64,000 bases of DNA from Candidatus Gastranaerophilales bacterium (GCA_944323395.1 CALUSI010000012.1:1-64000); one strand, 5' to 3'. Positions 26,062 through 34,043 are shown, counted from the first letter of the stretch. The notes: generated by a model from the sequence alone, not told the origin. A program made the numbers and translations.

Positions 26062-27717
26062 CTATGTTAATCCTAGTCTAGCCATTAAATCACTGCCGTA
26101 TGAATCAACACCGGCAATATTTTTTATAATTTCAGAGCCTTCTTTCGCCTGCTGGATTAATTGATTTTGGCTTGCAGCTTCATCTTCTTTTTGTTTTTGT
26201 TTTTCTACTTCTCTTGTCGGAACTATCTGTTCAGGAGAAATATTTGCGAAATCAGCATAATCATCAACCATCTTATTTGCGTTTATTTTATTTTTTAATG
26301 AAGGGTCAAGAGAGTTTGCAAGATTTATTGTAAATGTTGTAAAACGTTCCATTGAAGAAATTTTTGAAACTTTCTGTGCTTGAGCCAATGTTGATACAAA
26401 CTCTATATCCATATTTTCACCCATTATTTCAAGAGGAGGTTCAGGCAAAATATTAAGAGTAATACACTCTGAGAAAACCCAATCCATAATTTGGTTTAAA
26501 CCATTATGTATTTGTTGTAATAATGGCGATAAAAGTACCATTTTTTCTTCTTTAAGTTCATTAACTTCAGTTGCAGTTCTTGATCTTTCTGCTGTATTTA
26601 AAATCATTGCAAACAAATCATTATAAAAAATTTCTTTAATTGATTCTTTTAGTTTTTCAATAATAGAATCAACCTCCAAAACCCTCGGATTGACTTCATA
26701 TATAGGAGTCAAACCTCTCCCGTTTTCATCTTCTTCTATAAAAGCAGCAGGTGCATCAATCATTTTTTTATTTTTTAAACTTGCAGGTCCCTTATAAGTA
26801 GGGCTAATCATTTTCTTTACAGCTTTACCCTCATCAACAACCATACTCATTAATTGTTTTACATCAGGCAAAGCATTTATCCCCGGACACTCGGACGGAT
26901 AAACATCTTCTCCGTTTACTTCCGATTCAAATACCGCATAAGGAAATTTATCAAAACCGCTTTTGGAGAGAAATTTATCTTCTGTTGAAGAAGATTCATA
27001 ATAAACAGACACAAATTCTTTATCTTTAGCCCATACAGACTCAGGCATATAATCCTTATTGGGTTCAACAAAGTGAACAACTTCAAACATTTCTTCCAGC
27101 CTGTTTGAATGAATTGCATTTAATACCTCCTTAGAAACATTTTCTTCGCCAAACTTATCATAAAGATTTTTTGCAGTTTCCATATAAACACGGCAAATAG
27201 TATCAACATCACCTTTTTGGTTTTTTGCTATTCTATATGAACCAATAGGTAATAACTGACATCTCAAGATTGTATTTTCATCACTCATCAAGCCGAGAAC
27301 AGAAATACCAAAAACTCCAATTTGTTTATATACCGCAGGAAGCACTCTATATAAGTTTGAGGAATTAAATATATCTCTGAAAAGATTTTCAACGGCACTG
27401 CACCAGCTTTTAACCTCATAGCTTCTGTCTTGTCCGTAATTTCTTACTCTGACCTTAAACCAATTCGTCGCTGGACTCGTAGCTCCCGACATCATTCCTG
27501 ATGAGAAATTACGAACAGCTACTAATGGTGTTGAATCTTTTATTTTTTTATTTTTTACAGGCTGTTTATTTACATTACGTGCAAGAAATCTTACAGAACG
27601 TGGTAAAAAATAATCGGCTAAATCCTGCCAATCAGGTTTTAATGCATTATATGCAACATCAAGTTCTGCTTTCCTTGCTTCAAAATAGCCCTTTGAATAT
27701 TTTGTTGAGTTTTGCAT
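26062..27717 (-). CDS. Portal protein, T7-type head-tail connector
   Basis: 551 aa, typical of podovirus portals. ALKPDWQDLADYFLPRSVRF, then FSSGMMSGATSPATNWFKVR near residue 75-95 and the C-terminal TAERSRTATEVNELKEEKMV are hallmarks of the head-tail connector family. A Gln/Glu/Lys-rich tail follows. It forms the dodecameric vertex ring for DNA packaging. GGGGAG lies 5 bases before the ATG. Confidence 0.9.
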   Translation of the reverse strand: MQNSTKYSKGYFEARKAELDVAYNALKPDWQDLADYFLPRSVRFLARNVNKQPVKNKKIKDSTPLVAVRNFSSGMMSGATSPATNWFKVRVRNYGQDRSYEVKSWCSAVENLFRDIFNSSNLYRVLPAVYKQIGVFGISVLGLMSDENTILRCQLLPIGSYRIAKNQKGDVDTICRVYMETAKNLYDKFGEENVSKEVLNAIHSNRLEEMFEVVHFVEPNKDYMPESVWAKDKEFVSVYYESSSTEDKFLSKSGFDKFPYAVFESEVNGEDVYPSECPGINALPDVKQLMSMVVDEGKAVKKMISPTYKGPASLKNKKMIDAPAAFIEEDENGRGLTPIYEVNPRVLEVDSIIEKLKESIKEIFYNDLFAMILNTAERSRTATEVNELKEEKMVLLSPLLQQIHNGLNQIMDWVFSECITLNILPEPPLEIMGENMDIEFVSTLAQAQKVSKISSMERFTTFTINLANSLDPSLKNKINANKMVDDYADFANISPEQIVPTREVEKQKQKEDEAASQNQLIQQAKEGSEIIKNIAGVDSYGSDLMARLGLT

Positions 27718-27718
27718 T

Positions 27719-27919
27719 TTACTCCCCTAAAAGTTTCTTCTTAGAAGCAAGTACTTCATCTTCAAGTCCATTGTTAGTTGTTTTTATGTTTTCTGATACA
27801 ATGCCCCTTACTCCGGAACGATTTGCAGCGTTTGCTTTTTGTGTAGAAGCATCTGCTTGAACAGCAGTTTTTATAGTTTCAGCTTCTTCAACAACTGGCA
27901 CTTTTGTTGTAGAACACAT
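27719..27919 (-). CDS. Small structural-region phage protein
   Basis: About 66 aa from the ATG at 27919 (AAGGAG upstream). It starts MCSTTKVPVV, has an Ala/Gln-rich middle, RSGVRGIVSEN, and ends KKKLLGE. Small proteins of this layout (MC start, Ala-rich helix, basic patch, KKxLLG end) are frequent beside podovirus portal genes; their role is not known to me. It ends 2 bases before the portal start. Confidence 0.65.
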   Translation of the reverse strand: MCSTTKVPVVEEAETIKTAVQADASTQKANAANRSGVRGIVSENIKTTNNGLEDEVLASKKKLLGE

Positions 27920-28016
27920 AGTTTCTCCTTTCATTTTTTGATTAATAATATATTTATAGATAATTGTTTTTAATAAAAATCTTCAAATGTCCAAACGACA
28001 AATCAAACAGTGATAA

Positions 28017-28499
28017 TTAATTACAGTCAGAGTTTATGTAATTTTCTAATTTTTTTAATCGGTTTAACCAACCGGCATAAAAAACTTTCTGAGTCGGATT
28101 TCTTTCAACTATTGATTTATATTTTTCTCGTCTCAGTTGTAAAAATAAATCAACATTACCGGCTGATTTTAAAAATAAAGACTTACCTACAGAAACCCCA
28201 TGGTTAACACAAGAATCAAATAATATTAAAGCCAAAGAAAAATTTTGAATTTTATTTGCACCTGACGCTACCCAATAATCTTCGTAATAAATTTTGATAG
28301 CTTCTGTTTTTTCAATTTGTTTGACAGAACGCGGAGCAAGTTTATTTTTCTTTCGATAATAATCATAAGTTTTTTGAGTAATACCAAAATTAGTAGCTCC
28401 GCCCCTGTCATTTTTATGATTACTGTAACCGCCTTCTACATTAAACAAATATTCCATTGCTTTTTTAAAGTTAAAATCATCGTTATCACAAGTAACCAT
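28017..28499 (-). CDS. Endolysin, glycoside hydrolase family 108-like lysozyme
   Basis: About 160 aa from the ATG at 28499 (AAAGG upstream). VEGGYSNHKNDRGGATNFGI carries the catalytic Glu (E22) and the GGxTNxGI signature of GH108 muramidases. A C-terminal peptidoglycan-binding-type domain follows (IQNFSLALILFDSCVNHGVS). It cleaves peptidoglycan during lysis. No signal peptide is present, so it would need a holin. It is placed between terminase and portal, away from the membrane gene at the operon end. Confidence 0.88.
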   Translation of the reverse strand: MVTCDNDDFNFKKAMEYLFNVEGGYSNHKNDRGGATNFGITQKTYDYYRKKNKLAPRSVKQIEKTEAIKIYYEDYWVASGANKIQNFSLALILFDSCVNHGVSVGKSLFLKSAGNVDLFLQLRREKYKSIVERNPTQKVFYAGWLNRLKKLENYINSDCN

Positions 28500-28514
28500 A
28501 AGCATCCTTTCGTT

Positions 28515-29825
28515 TTATCCATATGGATCAAAATTAGAATCTAAGATAACGGTTTCATCTTTTTCATCAATTAAATATGAATAATAATTTATTGCATAAA
28601 TACCCATCATCAAACTATCAGCAAAATCAGGACTTTCACCTTGTTCTGATTTCATTTCTTTTTTAGACTGAATAAATATTTGACCATTCGGCTTATAAGA
28701 TTTCTTAATATACTCCAATTGAGATATTGTAAAATCTGAAGATATTTTCAACCACTCATTATCAATAAAATCTTTTAAAGTAAGATACCCATCTGCTCTT
28801 CTGTTTAAAGCATTTGGTCTGTTACTTGAAGCGGCACCATTGAATTTTATAGTATTAGATATTACATTCTTAATACTTACATAAATAGAATAGCCTAAAC
28901 CATCTGCATCTAAAATTAAAAGTTCAGGTTTCCAAAGTGAATATAAATTGATTATTCTTCCTTTAGTTATATCAGTATCAGGTTCATTCCAATACTCTTG
29001 TTTTTCCAAAGACCACTGAGTGGAACTTTTAGACTCAATAAGACTTGCGACACACAAATCACCGCCATTACCGGCTAAATCTACAGACATACATTTTATT
29101 TTTCTGTAACTTTCATCTTTAAATACAATATTCTTAGCTTTATCAAGCTTTATTGCAGAAAAAAGAAAGTCATTTGTAGTATCTAAAGGATTTCCTTCCC
29201 AAATATATTCATAATCAAGAATATTTCTTTCTTTGCAGCGTTTAGCTTCATCTATAAGTTTTTTAGGACAATGTTTATTATCGTAATAATTAATTTTTAT
29301 ATGAAGACAATCATCTCTGGAAACGAACTCGGAATATACAGGATCCTTACGGACAAGTCTGTTCATAGTAAAAATAACAATAGAATTAACTTTTCTTATT
29401 GTAGGGATTATTACATCAAGAGTTGATTTAGTTATAGCTTGAGCTTCATCAATCCAAAGTATGTCAACACCTTCAAGACCTTTTATATTGACTCTGCCTT
29501 GTTCTCTAAATCCCTTAAAAATAATACTTGATGAACTTTTATTATGAACAATTTTATTAGACTTTACTGTAAAATTTAAATTATAATCACTTATTAAATC
29601 ATTAAATATTTTATAAACACTATCAGAAATTGTAGCCTGTGTTTCTCTCCCGCAACAAACCCTGACGTTCCGTTGTTCAGCTAACCAGAGGATAATTCGT
29701 GCTATACTTTGGGACTTGCCACCACCCCTTCCTCCTTCGATTAAAAAATAATTATAGTTATTAATATTAGTTATTATAGGTATAAGTTTTTCAGGGATAT
29801 TTAAAATTTCGGGTAATTCAATCAT
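28515..29825 (-). CDS. Terminase large subunit
   Basis: About 436 aa. The start is the ATG at 29825 (MIELPEIL), with AGGAAGAA upstream and an 8-base overlap with the small-subunit stop; the longer reading from 29855 is unlikely. The ATPase has Walker A GGRGGGKS (31-38) and Walker B DILWIDEAQ. The C-terminal nuclease half has acidic residues in CMSVDLAGNGGD, LLILDADGLGY and SPDFADSLMMG, the usual RNase H-like metal site. It packages DNA through the portal. Confidence 0.92.
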   Translation of the reverse strand: MIELPEILNIPEKLIPIITNINNYNYFLIEGGRGGGKSQSIARIILWLAEQRNVRVCCGRETQATISDSVYKIFNDLISDYNLNFTVKSNKIVHNKSSSSIIFKGFREQGRVNIKGLEGVDILWIDEAQAITKSTLDVIIPTIRKVNSIVIFTMNRLVRKDPVYSEFVSRDDCLHIKINYYDNKHCPKKLIDEAKRCKERNILDYEYIWEGNPLDTTNDFLFSAIKLDKAKNIVFKDESYRKIKCMSVDLAGNGGDLCVASLIESKSSTQWSLEKQEYWNEPDTDITKGRIINLYSLWKPELLILDADGLGYSIYVSIKNVISNTIKFNGAASSNRPNALNRRADGYLTLKDFIDNEWLKISSDFTISQLEYIKKSYKPNGQIFIQSKKEMKSEQGESPDFADSLMMGIYAINYYSYLIDEKDETVILDSNFDPYG

Positions 29826-30114
29826 TTTCTTCTTCCTGAGCGCAATCTTCTCCAACTTTTATTTCTAATGCTTTTCCGTCAATCATAACTTTGCCCATTA
29901 TATTGACATTTGTAGAAGTTTTTTCCTTTTCGGAATACAAACCGCATAATTTACCTTTTAACTCTTCAGCCTTTAAAAATATAGAAATATCAGGACTGAC
30001 TTCATCATCTTTTCCTTTTCTATTTAGAGCCATTTGTTGTACGACCTCTAAATTTTCAAAAGATTCATTTTTTGAATATTCAAATTTTTTAGTCTGTTTC
30101 TTTTTAGCAGCCAT
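29818..30114 (-). CDS. Probable terminase small subunit
   Basis: 98 aa, short for the family. A basic N-terminus precedes VVQQMALNRKGKDDEVSPDI and SIFLKAEELKGKLCGLYSEK, the recurring C-terminal part of small terminases; the N-terminal HTH seen in longer relatives is missing or reduced. It overlaps the large-subunit start by 8 bases, which fits a packaging pair. A 13-bp inverted repeat lies 32 bases upstream. Confidence 0.65.
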   Translation of the reverse strand: MAAKKKQTKKFEYSKNESFENLEVVQQMALNRKGKDDEVSPDISIFLKAEELKGKLCGLYSEKEKTSTNVNIMGKVMIDGKALEIKVGEDCAQEEEND

Positions 30115-30145
30115 AAATTATCCACCAACATTTTTAACACATTTG

Positions 30146-30186
30146 GCAATATAATGTATTACCTGTGCGACATTACATTATATTGC
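30146..30186. promoter_or_regulatory. Long inverted repeat ahead of the packaging/structural operon
   Basis: GCAATATAATGTA (30146-30158) and TACATTATATTGC (30174-30186) are perfect 13-base arms around a 15-base spacer. It lies 32 bases upstream of the small-terminase start in the 5' direction of the minus-strand operon. No U-run follows on the minus strand, so an operator or RNA leader structure is more likely than a terminator. Confidence 0.5.
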
Positions 30187-30335
30187 TTGTTTTTCAAATA
30201 CAAAAGTTCATTAAGAAAGAGAATTCACTTTTTATTTTACGTTATAATGACATTTTATATCTTTTTTAAAGAATTACTTTTAATGCAAAAATTTTTAAAT
30301 TAAGATTCAAATCAACAATAAATAATCAACAAAAG

Positions 30336-30608
30336 CTACCAGTCAAAACCATATCGTTCTTTTATTGTTGCAACGTCTGTATTATCCCTTATCGCCATAC
30401 AATGGACTATTATTTCATCTGTATCCGTCAAACCTGTTTCTTCCAGCAAATCTATCATTTTTTGCTTCTTTTCATCTGTTTTTAGGTCTAATAACATTGA
30501 AATCAAAAAATTTTCTTCATCCCATATTTCTTTCAACATATTATAGAATTTTTTTGCAATTGGTGTACTCGTATTTTTCTTTATGAATTCTTGTATATCA
30601 ATGCTCAT
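30336..30608 (-). CDS. Tandem small phage protein, copy 3 in transcription order
   Basis: 90 aa from the ATG at 30608 (MSIDIQEFIKKN), which follows AAAGGATAATA; a longer in-frame reading to 30647 runs into the previous copy. It is an acidic, helical protein: AKKFYNMLKEIWDEENFLIS, then TDEKKQKMIDLLEETGLTDT and TDVATIKERYGFDW. No family recognised. It differs from copy 2 mainly near the end (VHCMA against LHCKA, FDW against IDW). Confidence 0.7.
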   Translation of the reverse strand: MSIDIQEFIKKNTSTPIAKKFYNMLKEIWDEENFLISMLLDLKTDEKKQKMIDLLEETGLTDTDEIIVHCMAIRDNTDVATIKERYGFDW

Positions 30609-30630
30609 TCTACTATTATCCTTTGCTGTG

Positions 30631-30903
30631 CTACCAGTCAATACCATATCGTTCTTTTATTGTTGCAACATCTGTATTATCCCTTATTGCCTTACAATGA
30701 AGTATTATTTCATCTGTATCCGTCAAACCTGTTTCTTCCAGCAAATCTATCATTTTTTGCTTCTTTTCATCTGTTTTTAGGTCTAATAACATTGAAATTA
30801 AAAAATTTTCTTCATCCCATATTTCTTTCAACATATTATAGAATTTTTTTGCAATTGGTGTACTCGTGTTTTTCTTTATAAATTCTTGTATATCTACACT
30901 CAT
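30631..30903 (-). CDS. Tandem small phage protein, copy 2
   Basis: 90 aa from the ATG at 30903 (MSVDIQEFIKKN). It is nearly identical to the next copy downstream and differs at Ser2-Val/Ile, LHCKA and the GIDW end. It shares the ribosome site with the other copies. An in-frame reading back to 30942 overlaps the end of copy 1 and is not preferred. Function unknown; a small phage regulatory, anti-defence or accessory protein is possible. Confidence 0.7.
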   Translation of the reverse strand: MSVDIQEFIKKNTSTPIAKKFYNMLKEIWDEENFLISMLLDLKTDEKKQKMIDLLEETGLTDTDEIILHCKAIRDNTDVATIKERYGIDW

Positions 30904-30925
30904 TCTATTATTATCCTTTGCCGTA

Positions 30926-31198
30926 CTACCAATTAAACCCATATCGTTCTTTTATTGTTGCAACGTCTGTATTATCCCTTATCGCCATACAATGGACTAT
31001 TATTTCATCTGCATCTGTCAAGCCTGTTTCTTCTAACAGATCTATCATTTTTTGTTTCTTTTCATCTGTTTTTAAATTCAATAATCGACCAACTAAAAAA
31101 TGCTCTTCGTCACATATTTCTTTCATCATATTATAGAATTTTTTTGCAATTGGTGTACTCGTATTTTTCTTTATAAATTCTTGTATATCAATGCTCAT
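30926..31198 (-). CDS. Tandem small phage protein, copy 1 (most diverged)
   Basis: 90 aa. It starts MSIDIQEFIKKN at 31198 and has the divergent segment YNMMKEICDEEHFLVGRLLN where the other two have YNMLKEIWDEENFLISMLLD. The C-terminus TDVATIKERYGFNW is close to copy 3. Its ATG overlaps the stop of an upstream cryptic gene as ATGA, suggesting translational coupling. Function unknown. Confidence 0.7.
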   Translation of the reverse strand: MSIDIQEFIKKNTSTPIAKKFYNMMKEICDEEHFLVGRLLNLKTDEKKQKMIDLLEETGLTDADEIIVHCMAIRDNTDVATIKERYGFNW

Positions 31199-31458
31199 TC
31201 TATTATTATCCTTTCAGTTATTATATACTCATTAAAACCATTATTTTTTATTGTGTATTGGTAATTTCCAACAGACCAATCAATAACTTTTCTCTTTCTT
31301 AAATTTGCAGGCAAATTTGCATTAAGCTCACTTAGCAAATTAGCATACTCTTCCTTTTCTATGAAAATTGGTTTTAAACCCGTTCTGTTAATTTTATCAT
31401 ACAGAACTTCATTTTTACCAACATTATCAACATTGTTTACAAGAGCTCTATATTTAAT
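31195..31458 (-). CDS. Cryptic 87-aa gene with an ATT start, coupled to the tandem array
   Basis: The reading frame is open from 31473 to its TGA at 31195-31197, about 92 codons, with a convincing protein composition (GKNEVLYDKINRTGLKPIFI, then LSELNANLPANLRKRKVIDW and SVGNYQYTIKNNGFNEYI). It has no ATG, GTG or TTG near its beginning. ATT at 31458 lies 5 bases after AAAAAGG, an ideal ribosome site, so a rare ATT start is possible. The alternative is a +1 frameshift from the 152-aa gene just upstream (loss of one T at AGT-TAA would fuse them). The stop overlaps the next ATG (ATGA). No family recognised. Confidence 0.5.
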   Translation of the reverse strand: MKYRALVNNVDNVGKNEVLYDKINRTGLKPIFIEKEEYANLLSELNANLPANLRKRKVIDWSVGNYQYTIKNNGFNEYIITERIIIE

Positions 31459-31468
31459 AAAAACCTTT

Positions 31469-31927
31469 TTAACTTATAACTTTTACAAGTTTCCTCTCAC
31501 CATTAAAATTAACTGCATATTGATATATTTTTCCGTTTTTATACTCTCGGTTAATACCGTAAACGAAACCCGAACGCTCTTTTGTGCCGTATTGCACTTT
31601 AATTTCTTGCCATTTATCATTTTCTATTTTTTTAATAAATGCCGATACTTTCTTTCGTTTTGGTCTAAAAGTTTCATACTTTTGAGTTTTTACATTAAAC
31701 TGAACCAACTCGGCTACTAACGCACCACAAATCGGACATACCACAACTTCCAGTTTCCTATCTCTATACCCAAAATCAGGCAACAAGAACACTGTTCTAA
31801 GAGGCTTGTGGTAGCCTCCGCAACAATAAATCACACCATTCCCCCTTGACTTAACGAACCCAGTCACCTTTTGGCTAGAATTTCTCAATTCTACAAACTC
31901 TGCATAATAAAATTGAAATCTACTCAT
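31469..31927 (-). CDS. Phage protein with zinc-ribbon-like Cys pairs
   Basis: 152 aa. IYCCGGYHKPLRTVFLLPDF and VVVCPICGALVAELVQFNVK provide CC...CPIC cysteines that could bind zinc. A basic linker (ETFRPKRKKVSAFIKKI) leads to a beta-rich end (GFVYGINREYKNGKIYQYAV). It is the first gene of the phage block and could be a nucleic-acid-binding regulator, but this is inference. Its stop lies 11 bases before the putative ATT start of the next gene, with a possible frameshift link. Confidence 0.65.
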   Translation of the reverse strand: MSRFQFYYAEFVELRNSSQKVTGFVKSRGNGVIYCCGGYHKPLRTVFLLPDFGYRDRKLEVVVCPICGALVAELVQFNVKTQKYETFRPKRKKVSAFIKKIENDKWQEIKVQYGTKERSGFVYGINREYKNGKIYQYAVNFNGERKLVKVIS

Positions 31928-31995
31928 TTTTATTTGCTTCGTCTTCGCTACTCAAGTCTTAGCTCAAATCACAATTTTATAATAACATCTTTTTA

Positions 31996-32056
31996 TTCTA
32001 TTCGATATATCTTTAAGAAATATATTTACATTTTGTTACATTTCTATTCGATATAT
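31996..32056. repeat. Two 15-base direct repeats upstream of the phage block
   Basis: TTCTATTCGATATAT occurs at 31996-32010 and 32042-32056, start-to-start 46 bases, in the gap between rlmH and the first phage gene. They are placed like operator or activator sites for the phage promoter. They are too close together to be prophage ends. Confidence 0.5.
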
Positions 32057-32075
32057 TTTTAACTTTAATATATTA

Positions 32076-32546
32076 TTATCTGTGATATGGTTCATTTGCA
32101 TTAATTTTAAAAGCGCGATATATTTGCTCGATTAATAGTAGCCTAATCATTTGGTGTGTAAATGTCATTTGAGAAAAGCTTATTTTTAGATTTGCGATAT
32201 CACTAACTTTCTTATGTAAACCATTCGCACCACCTATAATAAAAACAACATCATTTATACCTTCATTTGAAATATCTTTTATTTTTTGTGCAAAAGCTTC
32301 AGAAGAAAAACTTTTTCCTTTAATTTCTAAAGTTATAATATAGGAATTTTGTTTTATATTTTGCAATATTCTGTCAGCTTCAATTTCTTTATATTTTTCG
32401 CATAAAGATTCATCATTAATTTGTTCTGCAACAACTTCTACAACAGAGAAAGAACAAAAGGACATGAGGCGTTTTTCATATTCTTTTATAGCATCCTTTA
32501 AGTATTGTTCTTTTATTTTACCGACAGCAATTATTTTTATATTCAT
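32076..32546 (-). CDS. rlmH: 23S rRNA (pseudouridine1915-N3)-methyltransferase RlmH
   Basis: 156 aa, full length. It begins MNIKIIAVGKIKEQYLKDAI, has the SPOUT SAM-binding knot FIIGGANGLHKKVSD and FTHQMIRLLLIEQIYRAFKI, and ends EPYHR, close to the invariant YHK/YHR end. It methylates pseudouridine 1915 in helix 69 of 23S rRNA as a dimer. It is divergent from the FAD gene and its 3' end faces the phage block. Confidence 0.95.
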   Translation of the reverse strand: MNIKIIAVGKIKEQYLKDAIKEYEKRLMSFCSFSVVEVVAEQINDESLCEKYKEIEADRILQNIKQNSYIITLEIKGKSFSSEAFAQKIKDISNEGINDVVFIIGGANGLHKKVSDIANLKISFSQMTFTHQMIRLLLIEQIYRAFKINANEPYHR

Positions 32547-32669
32547 ATAATGATTATAAAAAATAGATTGAGTTAAGTAAAATGTTTTTTACGTTCTGTT
32601 CTATTAAGAGAATATTTAGGTTACAATCGACATGTCAAAAAGACTTTACGAAATATAGTGGAGAAAAAA

Positions 32670-34043
32670 ATGTATAATGTAGCTATTGTTGGTGGCGGAC
32701 CTGCCGGAATTTTTGCGGCTCTGGAGATTGTAAAACTTAAGCCGGAATGGAAAGTTGTTCTTGTTGAAAAAGGTGTACAAATAGAAAAAAGAAAATGCCT
32801 TTTAAGAGAAGGATATGAAAAGTGTCCTACCTGCAAAAAATGTGGTTTACTTTGCGGTTGGGGCGGAGCAGGTGCTTTTTCTGACGGTAAATTAACACTT
32901 ACCCCTGATGTTGGAGGTCACCTTCTTGATTATATGCCTAGAAAAAGTGTTGAAGATTTAGTTAAATACACTGATGATACATATCTTAAATTTGGTGCAA
33001 CAGATGAAGTTTTCGGCTTAGACAGAGAAGCGTTTGCTGATATAGAACGTGCCGCGACTTTAGCAGAATTAAAACTCGTTCACTCTCCCGTAAGACACTT
33101 GGGAACAGAAAGAAGTTTGAATGTTCTAAAAAACATGCAAGACTACTTAGATAAAAGAATTACAATTTTATATGATACAATAGCTGACCAATTAATAGTT
33201 GAAAACGGTCAAGTAAAAGGATTTATTACAAAAGATAATCAAAAGATTACAGCAGAACATATTATTATAGCACCAGGAAGAGAAGGTGCTGATTGGTTAA
33301 CCCATGAATTTGCTAAAAATAAAATAGGTATGGTTAACAATGCAGTTGATGTGGGTGTTCGTGTTGAACTTCCGGCTCCTGTTTTTGAACCGATTACTGA
33401 AAAATTATACGAATCAAAACTTATATATCATTCACCAACATTTGGTGATGAAGTTAGAACATTCTGTATGAATCCATATGGAGAAGTAGTAACTGAAAAT
33501 TATTCAGGTATTGCTACCGTTAACGGACACAGCTATGCAAATTACAGAACTAATAATACAAACTTTGCATTATTGGTATCAGAAAAATTCACAGAACCTT
33601 TTAAAGAACCAATTGCATACGGACAGCACGTAGCAAGATTAGCAAATATGCTTGCCGGCGGTGTATTAGTCCAAAGATTTGGAGACCTGCTTGACGGACG
33701 CCGTTCTACTCCTGAAAGAATTAAGAGCAGCATAATAACTCCAACTCTTTCTTGTGCAACTCCGGGTGATTTGAGCCTTGTTCTTCCATACAGACAAATG
33801 ACTGCTATTATTGAAATGCTTTATGCTTTAGATAAAATAGCGCCAGGTACTGCATCAAGATATACATTACTCTATGGTATAGAAGTAAAATTCTATTCAG
33901 GAAGAGTAAAACTTACAAATGATTTAGAAACCGAAGGTGTTAAAAATCTATACGCAATCGGAGATGGTGCAGGTGTAACAAGAGGCTTAATACAAGCTTC
34001 CGCATCAGGTGTTCACGCTGCAAGAGTAATTTGTTCTAAATAA
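32670..34043 (+). CDS. FAD-dependent dehydrogenase (COG2509-type)
   Basis: 457 aa from the ATG at 32670, 6 bases after GGAG; a GTG four codons earlier overlaps that site. A Rossmann FAD site (VAIVGGGPAGIFAALEI) opens the protein. A Cys cluster follows: C43, C52, C55, C58 and C62 in KCPTCKKCGLLCGWGG. The end (NLYAIGDGAGVTRGLIQASA) is the second FAD contact. COG2509 proteins are uncharacterised oxidoreductases; the Cys group could hold a metal or a redox centre. It lies 16 bases before gcvT, so a link to glycine or one-carbon metabolism is possible. Confidence 0.82.
   Translation: MYNVAIVGGGPAGIFAALEIVKLKPEWKVVLVEKGVQIEKRKCLLREGYEKCPTCKKCGLLCGWGGAGAFSDGKLTLTPDVGGHLLDYMPRKSVEDLVKYTDDTYLKFGATDEVFGLDREAFADIERAATLAELKLVHSPVRHLGTERSLNVLKNMQDYLDKRITILYDTIADQLIVENGQVKGFITKDNQKITAEHIIIAPGREGADWLTHEFAKNKIGMVNNAVDVGVRVELPAPVFEPITEKLYESKLIYHSPTFGDEVRTFCMNPYGEVVTENYSGIATVNGHSYANYRTNNTNFALLVSEKFTEPFKEPIAYGQHVARLANMLAGGVLVQRFGDLLDGRRSTPERIKSSIITPTLSCATPGDLSLVLPYRQMTAIIEMLYALDKIAPGTASRYTLLYGIEVKFYSGRVKLTNDLETEGVKNLYAIGDGAGVTRGLIQASASGVHAARVICSK

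Larger units (their letters stand above)
30336..31220 (-). repeat. Three tandem copies of a 295-bp gene unit
   Basis: Stops lie at 30336, 30631 and 30926 and the preferred starts at 30608, 30903 and 31198, giving an exact 295-bp period. Each unit carries the same ribosome site, AAAGGATAATA. The two distal copies share most of their 5' half, while the first-transcribed copy is diverged there but shares its 3' part with the last one, so the copies look mosaic. Confidence 0.93.
15371..31927 (-). mobile_element. Podovirus-type (T7/BPP-1-like) late-gene block, probably a cryptic or partial prophage
   Basis: All genes run on the minus strand in virion-assembly order: accessory genes, small and large terminase, lysozyme, portal, scaffold, capsid, decoration, gp11-like, gp12-like, gp13-like, gp14-like, injection-type protein, tail fibre, small tail gene, lysis-type genes. 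The capsid, decoration and portal set looks most like Bordetella phage BPP-1 relatives. No integrase, excisionase, repressor, polymerase or primase is visible, and no long direct repeat was found at the two edges. It sits between the lysC terminator and the 3' end of rlmH. The edges are approximate. Confidence 0.85.

Noticed and set aside
30336-31220. CRISPR-like array from the 295-bp repeats
   Set aside because: Units are whole genes with ribosome sites and have no short repeats with unique spacers.
32042-32110. Possible SCC-like insertion at the 3' end of rlmH
   Set aside because: The end of rlmH resembles the staphylococcal cassette target and phage genes lie next to it, but no Ccr recombinase is present and the rlmH end is not repeated at the far edge near 15340.
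32547-32669. Glycine riboswitch ahead of the gcv operon
   Set aside because: The 110-base gap has no glycine-aptamer-like structure that I can recognise and most of it is needed for divergent promoters.
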